Part shown: positions 16,280-25,745 of the stretch, piece after piece
Layout of the letters: every line of letters starts with the position of its first letter
How positions within the stretch are numbered: the first letter of the stretch is position 1
DNA from: JALZCH01 sp036387315
GTDB lineage: Bacteria; Acidobacteriota; Blastocatellia; Pyrinomonadales; Pyrinomonadaceae
DNA length: 64,000 nt
Direction: 5' to 3'
Assembly (NCBI GenBank): GCA_036387315.1
Contig: DASVTY010000167.1
Location: 11,238 to 75,237, forward strand
Program-made: the position numbers and the translations under genes
Notes under the pieces: model-generated
Seen by the model: only the letters and a program-made list of their open reading frames with translations
Database searches by the model: none
Told to the model about the DNA's origin: nothing

Positions 16280-19200
16280 ATGAAAGACAAAAACCTAGAG
16301 ATTCAAAACCAGAATGTGAATGAGAGAAAGTTTGTTTGTCGTCTAAACCTGATAGTTCCGATTCTCTGTCTCTTGATCGGTTTTACCGTCTCCGCTCTCC
16401 CGGTTAAAGCTCAAAGCAATGTAACGGCAGGGCTTCAGGGATATGTTTATACCGACAATCAAAAAACACCGGCTGTTAATGCCAGAGTTAGAATCACCAG
16501 TTTGGATACGCAGATTCCGCTTGGAACGGCTGTTACAAATGCGGCGGGTTATTTTGTCAGACCCGATATTCCGCCCGGCAGATACAGAATTGAAATCTCT
16601 CTGCCGAATTTTGTGACTAAAACCGTAATTTACGAAAAGCTTTCATTGGGAATACTTAACGATTTTGTTCCGCCGCAGGTTTTGGAAAAGGAATCCAATC
16701 TCGCTGTTAATACAACCCCGACTCCAAATCCTTCAGCTAGCCCCGCATCGGCTTCAGGCTCTCCGCAGGATGTCGGGATAGGCGTTGGTTTGGAAATCCA
16801 GCGAGGCGGCTCTTTTAGTAATAGAGAAATTAGAGCATTGCCTTTGGGCGGGCAAACATACATTCGTTCGTTCGACGAATTGGCGCTGCTCGTGCCCGGT
16901 GTCTTATCTGCGCCGGAACCTATCGGAAATAATGTCGGTCCCGGAATCGGACCCGGCGTGGGAACGACAGGACAATTTTCGGTCAACGGGCTGCCGTCGC
17001 GCAGTAATAATTTTATGGTTGACGGCTCGGATAATAACGATGAAGACATTGGAGTCAGGCGTCAGGGATTCTTCTCGCTCGTTCCGCAGCCGATTGAATC
17101 GGTACAGGAATTTCAAATTATTACTCTGCTCGCTCCCGCGCAATTCGGGCGCAATCTCGGCGCTCAGGTAAACGTTGTTTCCAAAGCCGGAACGAGCGGT
17201 TTTCACGGAACGCTTTATGCGTTTTTCAATTCCAGCCTACTCAATGCCCGCAATTTTTTCGATTTTAAGGGCGACACCGCGCAAACAGCTTTAACGGGAA
17301 CGCGGTTAAATTCAGGCGGCGCAGTCCCGGTTTTACTCGACAGCAGTCCGGTGTTTGTTCAAAATCCAGCCGGAAGGAAAGATTCTTTGACGCTTTTACA
17401 CGACGGCGGAGCTTTGGGCGGACCGATTGTGCCGGAGAAAACATTCTTCTTTGTTTCCGCCGAAGGGCAGTTTTTAAACGCTGTGAAAGAATCGCATTTT
17501 GCCGTGCCGACAATTGAGCAGCGCGGTTTTTTGAACAGCGGCGCTTCGGGGTTGACGACTTTGGGGCAATCGCAATTGCAGCTTCGTCCGACAACCGAAT
17601 CGGGAAATTTAATTTTCAGCCTTTTTCCGTTTCCAAACGATCCGACCGGAGTTTACGGGCGCAATACGCTGACGCAAGTGCTTCCGGCGAACGCGAGAGG
17701 AAAAGTTTTTTCCGGCAGAGTTGATCATTATTTTCTCGCGGGCGGGCGTCTGCAAACTTTGACCGCTCGCTATAACTTAACCGACGATTCACGCGATTTG
17801 CCGGTGACTGGCGGAGCGATTTTCTCAAGTTTGGAATCGCTCGTGCGGACGGATAACTTCTCTACTTATCTGACCGGAGATTTGTCAAATAATATGTCGA
17901 ATTTATTGCGCTTTTCCTGGGGACGGACGAGACTTAAATTTAATGAAATTCGCGACAACAGCTTTTTGCTTCCGACATCTTCGAACTTTGGCAGCGCGGA
18001 TCAATCGCGCTTTCTCTTAAACGCCCGTTATTTGGCTAACACCACAGCGCCGGGCAGCAGCGCGGTTTCATATTCGACCTTGGGATCAACGGAAGCAAGG
18101 TTGGGAGCCGTCGGACAGGTCGTTATCGGCGGTTTCAGCCCGGTTGGAGTTGACGTTTTCAACTTCCCGCAAAATCGCGTCAACAATACGTTTCAAATCG
18201 CGGACACGCTGCGTTTAAGCAGAATAAAAAATCACAATCTCGCATTCGGCGCGGACATTCGCCGGACGGTTTTGGACAGCGATTTGCCGCGCAATTCGCG
18301 CCCTTTAATTACATTTTACGGCGCGCCGAATTTTGCAGGTAATTCAATTCCGGTGACGCAAACAACTTTTCTGCCTCCCGGCAGTACGGCTTGCGGCGCG
18401 CCGGGAACTGTCGGAAACGCGCTCGGTTGTTCGAGAGTTGAATCCGCAGGCAGTTTATCGGGACTCGGCGGTTTTATCAGTCCGCTCGATCTCGCCGCAG
18501 TCGGCGCGCCGACCGGATTTTTCCAGAGCTTGGTTGAGCCGGGAAAAGACGCCCGAATCAAATTAAACTATTACCAGCTCAACTTTTTCGCTCAGGACGA
18601 TTGGAGAATTAAGCCTAATCTTTCTATCTCTTACGGGCTGCGTTACGAATACAACACGCCGCCGAAGGAAGCTGACGAGAAAATCGAAAGCATTTTTCGA
18701 CAGGCTTTGCCGAAAGTGCCGGTTCCGAATTTAACCGCCGTCGGAAATCCGATTATTGTGCCTGATGCAATCGCCGGGCTAAATGAATTTATTGACGGAA
18801 GAAGCGGAATTTACGAGTCCGACCGCGATAATTTTGCGCCGCGTTTTGGGTTGGCGTATTCACCGAATCAATCAACGGTTTTCCGGGGCGGTTACGGAAT
18901 TTATTACGACCAGATTCTCGGTTCGGTCGTCAGCCAGTCGCGCAACGTTTTCCCGACCTTTACAACCGTCAACTTCGGCGGCGGTTTGCCGTGCTATTTA
19001 TTTTCGGTAGCGCAAGGCGTTTGCCCGGTCACGATCAGTCCGAACAACAACGGTTATGTGTTTAATTTATTAACTCCGACGGCAAATCCGACTGCCAGAG
19101 GAGTTCAAGCCGGAACTTTAAATACATTGGATTCGAGCGGCATCCGGGGCGCTTTCGCTTTCCTTCACCTGGCGAAAAACGGAAACGGCTCTCCGTTCGG

Positions 19201-20266
19201 CGCGACGCTTCCAGCGAGACAATTAGAGACGCCGATGTCTCATCAATATTACGCGGGAATCGAACATCAGCTTTTCGGCAGAGATATGTTTCTCTCCGTC
19301 TCTTATGTCGGAACAACCGGACGAAATCTGCTGCGTTTTACGACTCCCAATTTGGGCAGCAATTTCATCGCTCGAATTAACGAATTGAGCATTTTGAGCG
19401 CGCCGTCAACAATTTCCGGCTATGTCAGCGGCGTGCCGACATTGCGGGGCTTTACTTATGATCCTTCGGCGAACGGTTTGAGCGGCGGGCGTCCGGTGGC
19501 GAACGTCGGAGCGATCAATCAGTTTGAGACAACCGGGCGGTCGCAGTTTCATTCGATGCAGCTTCAATTAAGAGGTCGTCTCGTTCCGGCTTTTCAATAT
19601 CAGGTGAATTACACGCTTTCACAGGCAAAGGACGATGTTTCGGATGTGTTCGATCTCGCCGGCGCTTCGTCTCTTCCGCAAAACAGCATCAATTTTGCCG
19701 GAGAATACGCCGCTTCAAATTTTGACAGCCGTCATAAGGTTGCCTATTCTTTGGTTTACGATCTGCCCCAGCTTCGGAGTCAAAGTTCGTTTGTTCGCTA
19801 CGTTTTCGGCGGCTGGCAAATCGCCAGCGCGGGGAGATTTCAAACCGGGCAGCCGTTTACCGTAAACAGCATTTTTGATGTGAATTTGGACGGCAATTTA
19901 ACTGATCGGTTGAATAATGCTCAGTTTATTACGGAAAACGGTGGAAACAATTCCGAGGTGCTGATCAGTACCGCGAGCAACAATGCACAGTTTCAATCAA
20001 TGCTTGCTCCGATAGGTTCTGACGGCGCTGTCGGGCGCAATAGTTTTCGCGGGCGCAGCTTGTTGAATCTGGATGCGTCTTTCAGCAAGCCGTTTTCAAT
20101 TACCGAGCGGCAAACTCTTCAGTTCCGCATAGATGTTTTTAACTTTATCAATCGCGCTAACTTCGCAATTCCGGTGCGGTTTCTGGAAGCGCCCGGATTT
20201 GGACGAGCCGTTGATACGATAACGCCGGGAAGGCGCGTACAGTTTGCTTTGAAATATTTATTCTAA
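16280..20266 (+). CDS. Oar-like TonB-dependent receptor-type outer-membrane protein
   Basis: About 1328 residues. The ATG at 16280 has GAGGA six bases upstream; an in-frame ATG at 16268 overlaps that site and is less likely. A signal peptide (LNLIVPILCLLIGFTVSALP, cut after KA) is followed by a CarboxypepD_reg beta-sandwich (about 50-135, LQGYVYTDNQKTPAVNARVR), a Ser/Pro/Ala linker, a plug-like domain (NREIRALPLGGQTYIRSF, FSVNGLPSRSNNFMVDGSDN) and a long beta-barrel ending in Phe. This is the CarboxypepD_reg/Oar architecture that is expanded in Acidobacteriota, proposed to take up oligosaccharides or peptides. The substrate is not evident. It is monocistronic in appearance, followed by a 26-base-pair hairpin. 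Confidence 0.88.
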   Translation: MKDKNLEIQNQNVNERKFVCRLNLIVPILCLLIGFTVSALPVKAQSNVTAGLQGYVYTDNQKTPAVNARVRITSLDTQIPLGTAVTNAAGYFVRPDIPPGRYRIEISLPNFVTKTVIYEKLSLGILNDFVPPQVLEKESNLAVNTTPTPNPSASPASASGSPQDVGIGVGLEIQRGGSFSNREIRALPLGGQTYIRSFDELALLVPGVLSAPEPIGNNVGPGIGPGVGTTGQFSVNGLPSRSNNFMVDGSDNNDEDIGVRRQGFFSLVPQPIESVQEFQIITLLAPAQFGRNLGAQVNVVSKAGTSGFHGTLYAFFNSSLLNARNFFDFKGDTAQTALTGTRLNSGGAVPVLLDSSPVFVQNPAGRKDSLTLLHDGGALGGPIVPEKTFFFVSAEGQFLNAVKESHFAVPTIEQRGFLNSGASGLTTLGQSQLQLRPTTESGNLIFSLFPFPNDPTGVYGRNTLTQVLPANARGKVFSGRVDHYFLAGGRLQTLTARYNLTDDSRDLPVTGGAIFSSLESLVRTDNFSTYLTGDLSNNMSNLLRFSWGRTRLKFNEIRDNSFLLPTSSNFGSADQSRFLLNARYLANTTAPGSSAVSYSTLGSTEARLGAVGQVVIGGFSPVGVDVFNFPQNRVNNTFQIADTLRLSRIKNHNLAFGADIRRTVLDSDLPRNSRPLITFYGAPNFAGNSIPVTQTTFLPPGSTACGAPGTVGNALGCSRVESAGSLSGLGGFISPLDLAAVGAPTGFFQSLVEPGKDARIKLNYYQLNFFAQDDWRIKPNLSISYGLRYEYNTPPKEADEKIESIFRQALPKVPVPNLTAVGNPIIVPDAIAGLNEFIDGRSGIYESDRDNFAPRFGLAYSPNQSTVFRGGYGIYYDQILGSVVSQSRNVFPTFTTVNFGGGLPCYLFSVAQGVCPVTISPNNNGYVFNLLTPTANPTARGVQAGTLNTLDSSGIRGAFAFLHLAKNGNGSPFGATLPARQLETPMSHQYYAGIEHQLFGRDMFLSVSYVGTTGRNLLRFTTPNLGSNFIARINELSILSAPSTISGYVSGVPTLRGFTYDPSANGLSGGRPVANVGAINQFETTGRSQFHSMQLQLRGRLVPAFQYQVNYTLSQAKDDVSDVFDLAGASSLPQNSINFAGEYAASNFDSRHKVAYSLVYDLPQLRSQSSFVRYVFGGWQIASAGRFQTGQPFTVNSIFDVNLDGNLTDRLNNAQFITENGGNNSEVLISTASNNAQFQSMLAPIGSDGAVGRNSFRGRSLLNLDASFSKPFSITERQTLQFRIDVFNFINRANFAIPVRFLEAPGFGRAVDTITPGRRVQFALKYLF

Positions 20267-20296
20267 GCATTTAACGCGCGGCATCTCCGTTGTTAA

Positions 20297-20358
20297 AAGA
20301 TTGGGAGTTTCAGTTAGAGGTTTTTAAATCATAACCTCTAACTGAAACTCCCAATCTT
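20297..20358. terminator. 26-base-pair perfect hairpin between the Oar-like gene and the next gene
   Basis: Arms 20297-20322 and 20333-20358 pair perfectly around the ten-base loop TTTAAATCAT. There is no T-tract, so it is not a textbook terminator. The following GTG start is only 12 bases away. Confidence 0.6.
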
Positions 20359-20370
20359 CTCGATTTACAA

Positions 20371-21636
20371 GTGAAACGGTTAATAAGTTTAGCAATTTGT
20401 CTTGTTTCGGCTTTTGTCTTGAGCGCAATTTCGTCAAAAGCGCAGTGCATCGAATGCCCGAAAGATTCGCCGCCCAAACGTCGTCCTAAACCTTCATTTA
20501 TTACGCGCACGCAAACCGTCGTGGTCGTCAAGAAAGTGCCGGAAGTCAGATTTCAAAAAATTTCCGGGATTGCGATCACGACCGTTCAGCCTTTTGCGGC
20601 GGTAAATTTAAAATCCATAAGCTCGCAGAAACAATATCAGCAGCAAAAAAAAACCGACGAGATTGGTGTTTTGGAATTGCAAAACGTGCCGCCGGGAAAA
20701 TATCTTTTAAACGTCTCGCTTAAAGGTTTTGTTACGGAAGAATCCGAGATCGAAGTTAAACCTCAGGAATTAGTCACAGTGCCGGTTAATTTAGCGCCGA
20801 TTACACACGACGTTTTTATCAAAACAAATCTTTCGAGCGGCGAAGTGCGCTACGCGCAAATTGAAAAACCGGGCGAAAGCGGCGGCGGTTATTGTATGGT
20901 TCCGATCAACAGAGACGGCAGCGCCGCGATTATGCAAATGCGCGAAGGCGACTATCAACTCGAAATTCGCCCCGGCGATGTTGAATACAAACCCATCTCA
21001 AGGAAATTAACGATTTCCGAAGAAGATTTAAAGAAAATAAAAAACGCGGACGATGAAATCCCGTTTAAGCTCAACCGCACCGTTAGCACAGAAGATTTTC
21101 TTGCCAACTGGCTGCCGAACGAGTGGAAAATGCCCGCAGGCTGGAAGCTGGAAAATAAAAGAATGCAAACGAACAGCGCCGGAGTCGCGCTGCTGCAAAA
21201 TGAAAGATTCAACCATTATCGAAACTTTCAGTTGAAAAGCAGTTTGCGCTCGCTCGATAATAAATCAATGGGTTTTGTGCTGCGGGCAATTGACGACAAG
21301 AATTATTATTTGATTCAGATAAACGGCTCTGCCGCCGCCGAACCGTATTTTTTAACCGGCTATATCGTTAAAGACGGCAAAGTAAAAGATGTTCTGGTCA
21401 ACACAAACATCAAAAGCTTTGCGTCGTCTTTCAACAATTCCAAGTTTTTTAACATTACGATTACCGCCAAAGATAATGTTTTTAAAATTTCGCTGGAAGA
21501 CACGGATACCGGCGCGGTTTACGACATCGGCATCGTCGAAGATCAAAATAACACTTTTCCGATAGGCGCAATCGGAATCGGCACGAAGGATTCGGCGAGA
21601 TTTGAAGTTAGCAACTTTTTCATCAATTATAAATAA
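20371..21636 (+). CDS. Secreted PEGA/carboxypeptidase-regulatory-like protein with concanavalin-like C-terminal domain
   Basis: 421 residues starting with GTG. A Sec signal (ISLAICLVSAFVLSAISSKA, cut before QC) is followed by CIECPKDSPPKRRPKPS. Next comes a regulatory-like beta domain (about 70-150, ending VPPGKYLLNVSLKGFV) and a second PEGA-like domain (about 150-225, MREGDYQLEIRPGDV). The C-terminal ~190 residues (FLANWLPNEWKMPAGW, then FQLKSSLRSLDNKSMGFVLR, then ISLEDTDTGAVYDIG) resemble DUF1080/LamG-type jelly rolls that bind or cleave sugars. I see no certain catalytic residues. The start codon lies 12 bases after a long hairpin and has no visible ribosome site. Confidence 0.65.
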   Translation: MKRLISLAICLVSAFVLSAISSKAQCIECPKDSPPKRRPKPSFITRTQTVVVVKKVPEVRFQKISGIAITTVQPFAAVNLKSISSQKQYQQQKKTDEIGVLELQNVPPGKYLLNVSLKGFVTEESEIEVKPQELVTVPVNLAPITHDVFIKTNLSSGEVRYAQIEKPGESGGGYCMVPINRDGSAAIMQMREGDYQLEIRPGDVEYKPISRKLTISEEDLKKIKNADDEIPFKLNRTVSTEDFLANWLPNEWKMPAGWKLENKRMQTNSAGVALLQNERFNHYRNFQLKSSLRSLDNKSMGFVLRAIDDKNYYLIQINGSAAAEPYFLTGYIVKDGKVKDVLVNTNIKSFASSFNNSKFFNITITAKDNVFKISLEDTDTGAVYDIGIVEDQNNTFPIGAIGIGTKDSARFEVSNFFINYK

Positions 21637-21938
21637 GTCCAAAGCCGAATAAATGCGTTTGTTTAATGACAAATTGTCAGCAAAATATTGTGCGTTCTTT
21701 GTCTTTCAAACAGGATTAATATTTAAAGCGACAATGTAAGATGAACCTGGAGCGATTCAAATTTGGATGTGCGGTTCAGTACCGCGAACGGTAGTGAGCG
21801 GGTCAACTAACAAACCCGCTCACTACCGTTCGCGGTACTGAACCGCAATAATATCTTGTACACTAATTCAATAACCGCTCTAAATGTTTCCAATACTCAG
21901 ATATAATTTTTTAAGCTAAATCTGAGCAACAATCAGTT
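21637..21938 (+). promoter_or_regulatory. Non-coding gap with candidate promoter of the kinase-FGE gene
   Basis: 300 bases without a convincing gene. It holds the 34-base-pair hairpin described separately and a TATAAT hexamer (21902-21907) 31 bases before the kinase ATG; no good -35 partner is seen at 16-18 bases. Confidence 0.35.
21770..21847. repeat. 34-base-pair perfect hairpin
   Basis: Arms 21770-21803 and 21814-21847 pair without mismatch around the loop CAACTAACAA. The arm contains two near-repeats (CCGCGAACGGTAG and TGAGCGGG). There is no T-tract. It may be a terminator for the upstream gene or a dispersed palindromic element. Confidence 0.7.
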
Positions 21939-24900
21939 ATGAAAGAGTGTCCCAGTTGCAATTCCTGTTTTGATGATTGGGATAATCTTTGTCCGAACGA
22001 CCGCCAGCCTCTGCAATTCTCCTTTGAGTGCGAAACAATTTTGGGCGGGCGCTATCTTTTGGAAAGAAGGCTGGGCAAAGGCGGAATGGGAACTGTGTTT
22101 AAAGCTAAACATAAGTTCATAAAAACTCTACACGCAATTAAAATTATCTCGCCGGAAGTCGTAAAACTCGATGAAACCATTTTGCTGAGATTTCATCAGG
22201 AAGCCGTTTTGGCTGCTTCGATCCGCCATCCGAATGTGGTTACCGTTACCGACTACGGCGTTGAAAATAATATTCCGTATCTGGTGATGGAATTTATTGA
22301 CGGAATTTCTCTGACCGATTATTTGCAGATAGAAAAACGGCTCGCGCCGGAAAAAGCGTATGAAATATTGTCGCAAATCGCGCTCGGTTTAGGAGAAGCT
22401 CACAAAAAAGGAATTGTCCACCGTGACTTAAAACCTTTGAATGTGATGCTCAAGAATGGAAATCCGCAAAATAAAGGCGTCAAAGTTCTCGATTTCGGAT
22501 TGGCGAAAATCAAAGCGTCGGAATCTTACGCCTCGCTGATTCAGGCGAAAACGACAAATGTTTTAGGCTCGCCGCTCTATATGTCTCCCGAACAATGGTC
22601 GAATGAAAATATAGATAACCGGGCGGATATTTACAGCATCGGCGTAATGCTGTTTCAAATGCTAGCGGGCGAGCCACCTTTCACCGGCGAAACGCTCGTT
22701 TCGCTGATGTATAAACATTTGCAAAACGCTCCGCCTTCGTTTGCCTCGCTCGGAGTTTCGGTTCCTCCCGAAATTGAAGCCGTCGTGCAAAGAACTCTGG
22801 CGAAAGAGCGCGAGCAAAGACCCGCGACGGTCGAACAGCTATTGTCCGAATACGAACAGGCTCTTTCAAAACTGGGTCTGATACCGGAAAACGAATCGGA
22901 TTTTATTTCCTCCGATCCGATTTTTAATATCGGAAATCCAATTTCAAAAAATGAAACAGGTTTAAAAAGCGATTCTGATTCCAGTTATATTCAAAGTCTT
23001 TTGTCGCCGAGCGAAAATCAAGCGATAAATACATTTCTCAATCTTCCCAACACAATTGATTTAGAAGGCAAAGAGAATTTAGCGGAAGAGTTTATCCAGG
23101 CTCAAAACCGGCTCGAAGACGCTCGCTATCAAGAAAACCAAGCCGAAAAGTTGGCACAGGAATTTGCCGCCGCGCAGAGAACTGCCGAAGAAGCCCGCCA
23201 AAAAGCCGTCGAGGCGCAGCAAAAATTAGAGGAAGACGCTCGCCGCCGGATTCATGCTGAAATGGAAAGCAAGCTCGCCGCCGAAAGAGAAGGGCGAGAA
23301 AAGGCGGAAGCCGAAGCGAGACGACTTCTGGAAGAAGTAAAAGTCAGAAAAGAAGCCGAAGAAAAAGCAAAAGCCTCGGTTCAAGCTGCTTTGGAAGCCC
23401 AGCAGCGCGCCGAGGAAGAACGCCGCAAGGCTGAAAAAGAAGCCGAGCAAAGGCAAATCGAAGAACGCACCCGCCGGAAAGCCGAAGACGCGGCGCTGAA
23501 ACTGGCGGAAGAAGCCGCCGAAGCTAAAAGGAATTATGAAGCGGCGAAAAGGGAAGCTGAAGCCGAAGCCTACAGGCGTTTGGAAGCTGAACGAAAACAC
23601 CAAAAGATAGAAGCCGAAATCAAGCGCAACGAAGAATATGAAGCCGAACAAAAAAGAATAATTGAGGCTCAAGTCAAAGAACAGGCTGCGCGTCTTGAGA
23701 AACAGGCTTTGGAAGCCGAAAGCAAGGCAAACGAAGCCCGGCTGCTGATAGAAAACGAAGCAAAGAAACGTCAGGAAGCGGAAGCCGCGAGAATCAGAGC
23801 CGAAGAAGCGGCGCTAAAATTAGCCGGCGAAGCCGCCGAAGCTAAAAGGCAGTATGAGGAAGCGAAAAAAGAGGCTGAATCGGAAGCATATCGCCGCGTT
23901 GAAGCCGAACAAAAGCGCCAAAAGATAGAAGAACAGATAAGGCGGAATGACGATTATGTAGCCGAACAAAGAAGAATCGCCGAAGCAAAAGCCGCGCAGG
24001 AAATCAAAGAACAAGTCGGACGCTTAGAAAAACAGGCGTTTGACGCAGAGCGACAGGCAAATGAAGCGCGCCTTTTAGTGGAAAACGAAGCAAAAAAACG
24101 CCTCGAAGCCGAGTCTGCCAGAATCAAAGCCGAAGAGGAAGCGCGGCGTTTAGCCGAAGAAATTATCGAAGCTCAAAAGCGTTTGGAAGAAATGCAGCGA
24201 TTCGCGGTATCCGAATCTCGAAAAAGAGAACAGGAAGAGGAAGCGCGCAGGAAGGCAGAAAATTCGGCTCGTTCATTAATTGAAAGAGTCAAACAGGAAG
24301 CGGCGAATAAAGAAAGCAGCAATTCGGCTCAAAGCGGAAACGATATTCCGAGAGAAAATTCGTTTCAAGAATGGCGAAATCACAGTCCGACACAGGTTAG
24401 CGCATCAACCTCGGCGAATATTTTAGATACGAACCTGATTCCCAATCGGAGCCGCCTTAACAGTACGTTTTTATATGCAGGAATTTTGATTTTTATTGTC
24501 GCCGCGTCCATCGGCGGTTTTATGCTTTTTAAACCGACAACAGAGCCTTTAAATAATAACAATGCCGGTGAATCTGATGCTGGTCGGAAAGTTGGGACGC
24601 GGGACGAACAAGAGCTTTCGACAAATTCTGCGAATTTAGCCGGTCTTCGGGTAAAAAATAAGATGATTAAGATAATCGGCGGCGCATTTCAAATGGGGCG
24701 AGATGATGTTTCTCCTGATGAGGGACAGTTTTACGGCGCTCAATTTCCCGCTCATCCGGTTAACATCGGCGATTTTTATCTCGACAAGACGGAAGTAACA
24801 AATGAAGAATATGCCGAATTTGTCGCCGCTACAAATCACGCGCCGCCGGATAACTGGCGAAACGGCAGGCTTGCTGAGGAGCAAAAGAAACTGCCGGTTA

Positions 24901-25376
24901 CAAATGTGACTTTCTTCGATGCGAGAGATTTTGCCGACTGGGTATCAAAGCGCGACAATATCCCTTGTCGTTTACCTACCGAACAGGAATGGGAATATGC
25001 CGCCCGCAGCGGCGCGCAGCAAAACATTTACCCTTGGGGCGGCGAGTGGTTCGCGGATCGCGTAAATATCGCTACGGGTGTTCTCAAGGAAGTCGGAGCA
25101 TCCGGCGATGTGACGAATGTCGGGGAACTCAAAGATATGATGGGGAATGTTATCGAATGGACTTCTACGCCGTTTGCTTATTATCCCAATTTTCCTGAAA
25201 ACTCGAAAGACAGCCGCTATAAAAACAGCGGTAAATTTACCTTGCGCGGATTGTCGTTTAGCAAAGAAGGCAGTTCATTAAAAAAGATTAATTTAAACCT
25301 TACTTATAGACAGCCTGCATCAGGCGGAGTTAAGCAAAATTATATCGGTTTTCGACTTGCTTGTAATTTTAAGTAA
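21939..25376 (+). CDS. Serine/threonine kinase fused to long coiled coil, membrane helix and FGE-sulfatase domain
   Basis: 1145 residues. An N-terminal zinc-ribbon-like segment (CPSC at residues 4-7, then CPND at 18-21) is followed by an intact Hanks-type kinase (about 39-305): GKGGMGTVF, Lys68, HRDLKPLN (Asp163) and DFGLAK (Asp185). Residues ~390-800 are Glu/Ala/Lys/Arg-rich coiled coil with an internal tandem duplication of about 106 residues (second copy starting near base 23808). One membrane helix (about 843-866) leads to an extracytoplasmic FGE-sulfatase/SUMF1-like domain (about 905-1145; GGAFQMGRDDVSPDEGQ, EVTNEEYAEF, RLPTEQEWEYAAR, YIGFRLAC). The expected catalytic Cys region is degenerate (RGLSFS in place of RGGSW), so this domain probably binds rather than oxidises. 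It could pass an outside signal to the kinase. Confidence 0.88.
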   Translation: MKECPSCNSCFDDWDNLCPNDRQPLQFSFECETILGGRYLLERRLGKGGMGTVFKAKHKFIKTLHAIKIISPEVVKLDETILLRFHQEAVLAASIRHPNVVTVTDYGVENNIPYLVMEFIDGISLTDYLQIEKRLAPEKAYEILSQIALGLGEAHKKGIVHRDLKPLNVMLKNGNPQNKGVKVLDFGLAKIKASESYASLIQAKTTNVLGSPLYMSPEQWSNENIDNRADIYSIGVMLFQMLAGEPPFTGETLVSLMYKHLQNAPPSFASLGVSVPPEIEAVVQRTLAKEREQRPATVEQLLSEYEQALSKLGLIPENESDFISSDPIFNIGNPISKNETGLKSDSDSSYIQSLLSPSENQAINTFLNLPNTIDLEGKENLAEEFIQAQNRLEDARYQENQAEKLAQEFAAAQRTAEEARQKAVEAQQKLEEDARRRIHAEMESKLAAEREGREKAEAEARRLLEEVKVRKEAEEKAKASVQAALEAQQRAEEERRKAEKEAEQRQIEERTRRKAEDAALKLAEEAAEAKRNYEAAKREAEAEAYRRLEAERKHQKIEAEIKRNEEYEAEQKRIIEAQVKEQAARLEKQALEAESKANEARLLIENEAKKRQEAEAARIRAEEAALKLAGEAAEAKRQYEEAKKEAESEAYRRVEAEQKRQKIEEQIRRNDDYVAEQRRIAEAKAAQEIKEQVGRLEKQAFDAERQANEARLLVENEAKKRLEAESARIKAEEEARRLAEEIIEAQKRLEEMQRFAVSESRKREQEEEARRKAENSARSLIERVKQEAANKESSNSAQSGNDIPRENSFQEWRNHSPTQVSASTSANILDTNLIPNRSRLNSTFLYAGILIFIVAASIGGFMLFKPTTEPLNNNNAGESDAGRKVGTRDEQELSTNSANLAGLRVKNKMIKIIGGAFQMGRDDVSPDEGQFYGAQFPAHPVNIGDFYLDKTEVTNEEYAEFVAATNHAPPDNWRNGRLAEEQKKLPVTNVTFFDARDFADWVSKRDNIPCRLPTEQEWEYAARSGAQQNIYPWGGEWFADRVNIATGVLKEVGASGDVTNVGELKDMMGNVIEWTSTPFAYYPNFPENSKDSRYKNSGKFTLRGLSFSKEGSSLKKINLNLTYRQPASGGVKQNYIGFRLACNFK

Positions 25377-25745
25377 AGTTAAAGTACTAAAGTAATTAAA
25401 ACCGGAGAATGTAAAAAGCCTGTATAATTCGGCTTCGATTCATTTTTTTTGCAACCCGATCAAACAAACACGAATCTTTTAAGACCAAATCGTCTTTCCG
25501 CAAGTCTAAAAAGTTGTTCCGTTAAGGGCATTAAATAATCAAATCTTTTATTGTGGATAAATTGAGAGAAAACTTGTAGTTTGATTCGATTATTTATAAA
25601 ATGAGAAATACGGTTTAATTAACCGCAGTTCTCACAGTCATTTGATTCTAAAAATTGATAGCCAAAAACCATCGGATAAAAAGACCAAAAGCGCGATTTT
25701 TTTCAAACGACACGCTTCGCGCCCGACAAAATTAAGGAGAGCAAT
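25377..25745 (+). promoter_or_regulatory. Non-coding leader of the DUF1800-DUF1501 operon
   Basis: About 370 AT-rich bases with no gene seen. An extended -10-like TGTATAAT lies at 25421-25428. An imperfect 33-base inverted repeat (TGAGAA...TTCTCA, 25602-25634, centred on TTAATTAA) could be an operator. AAGGAGAG just before the ATG at 25746 is a strong ribosome site. Confidence 0.4.
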
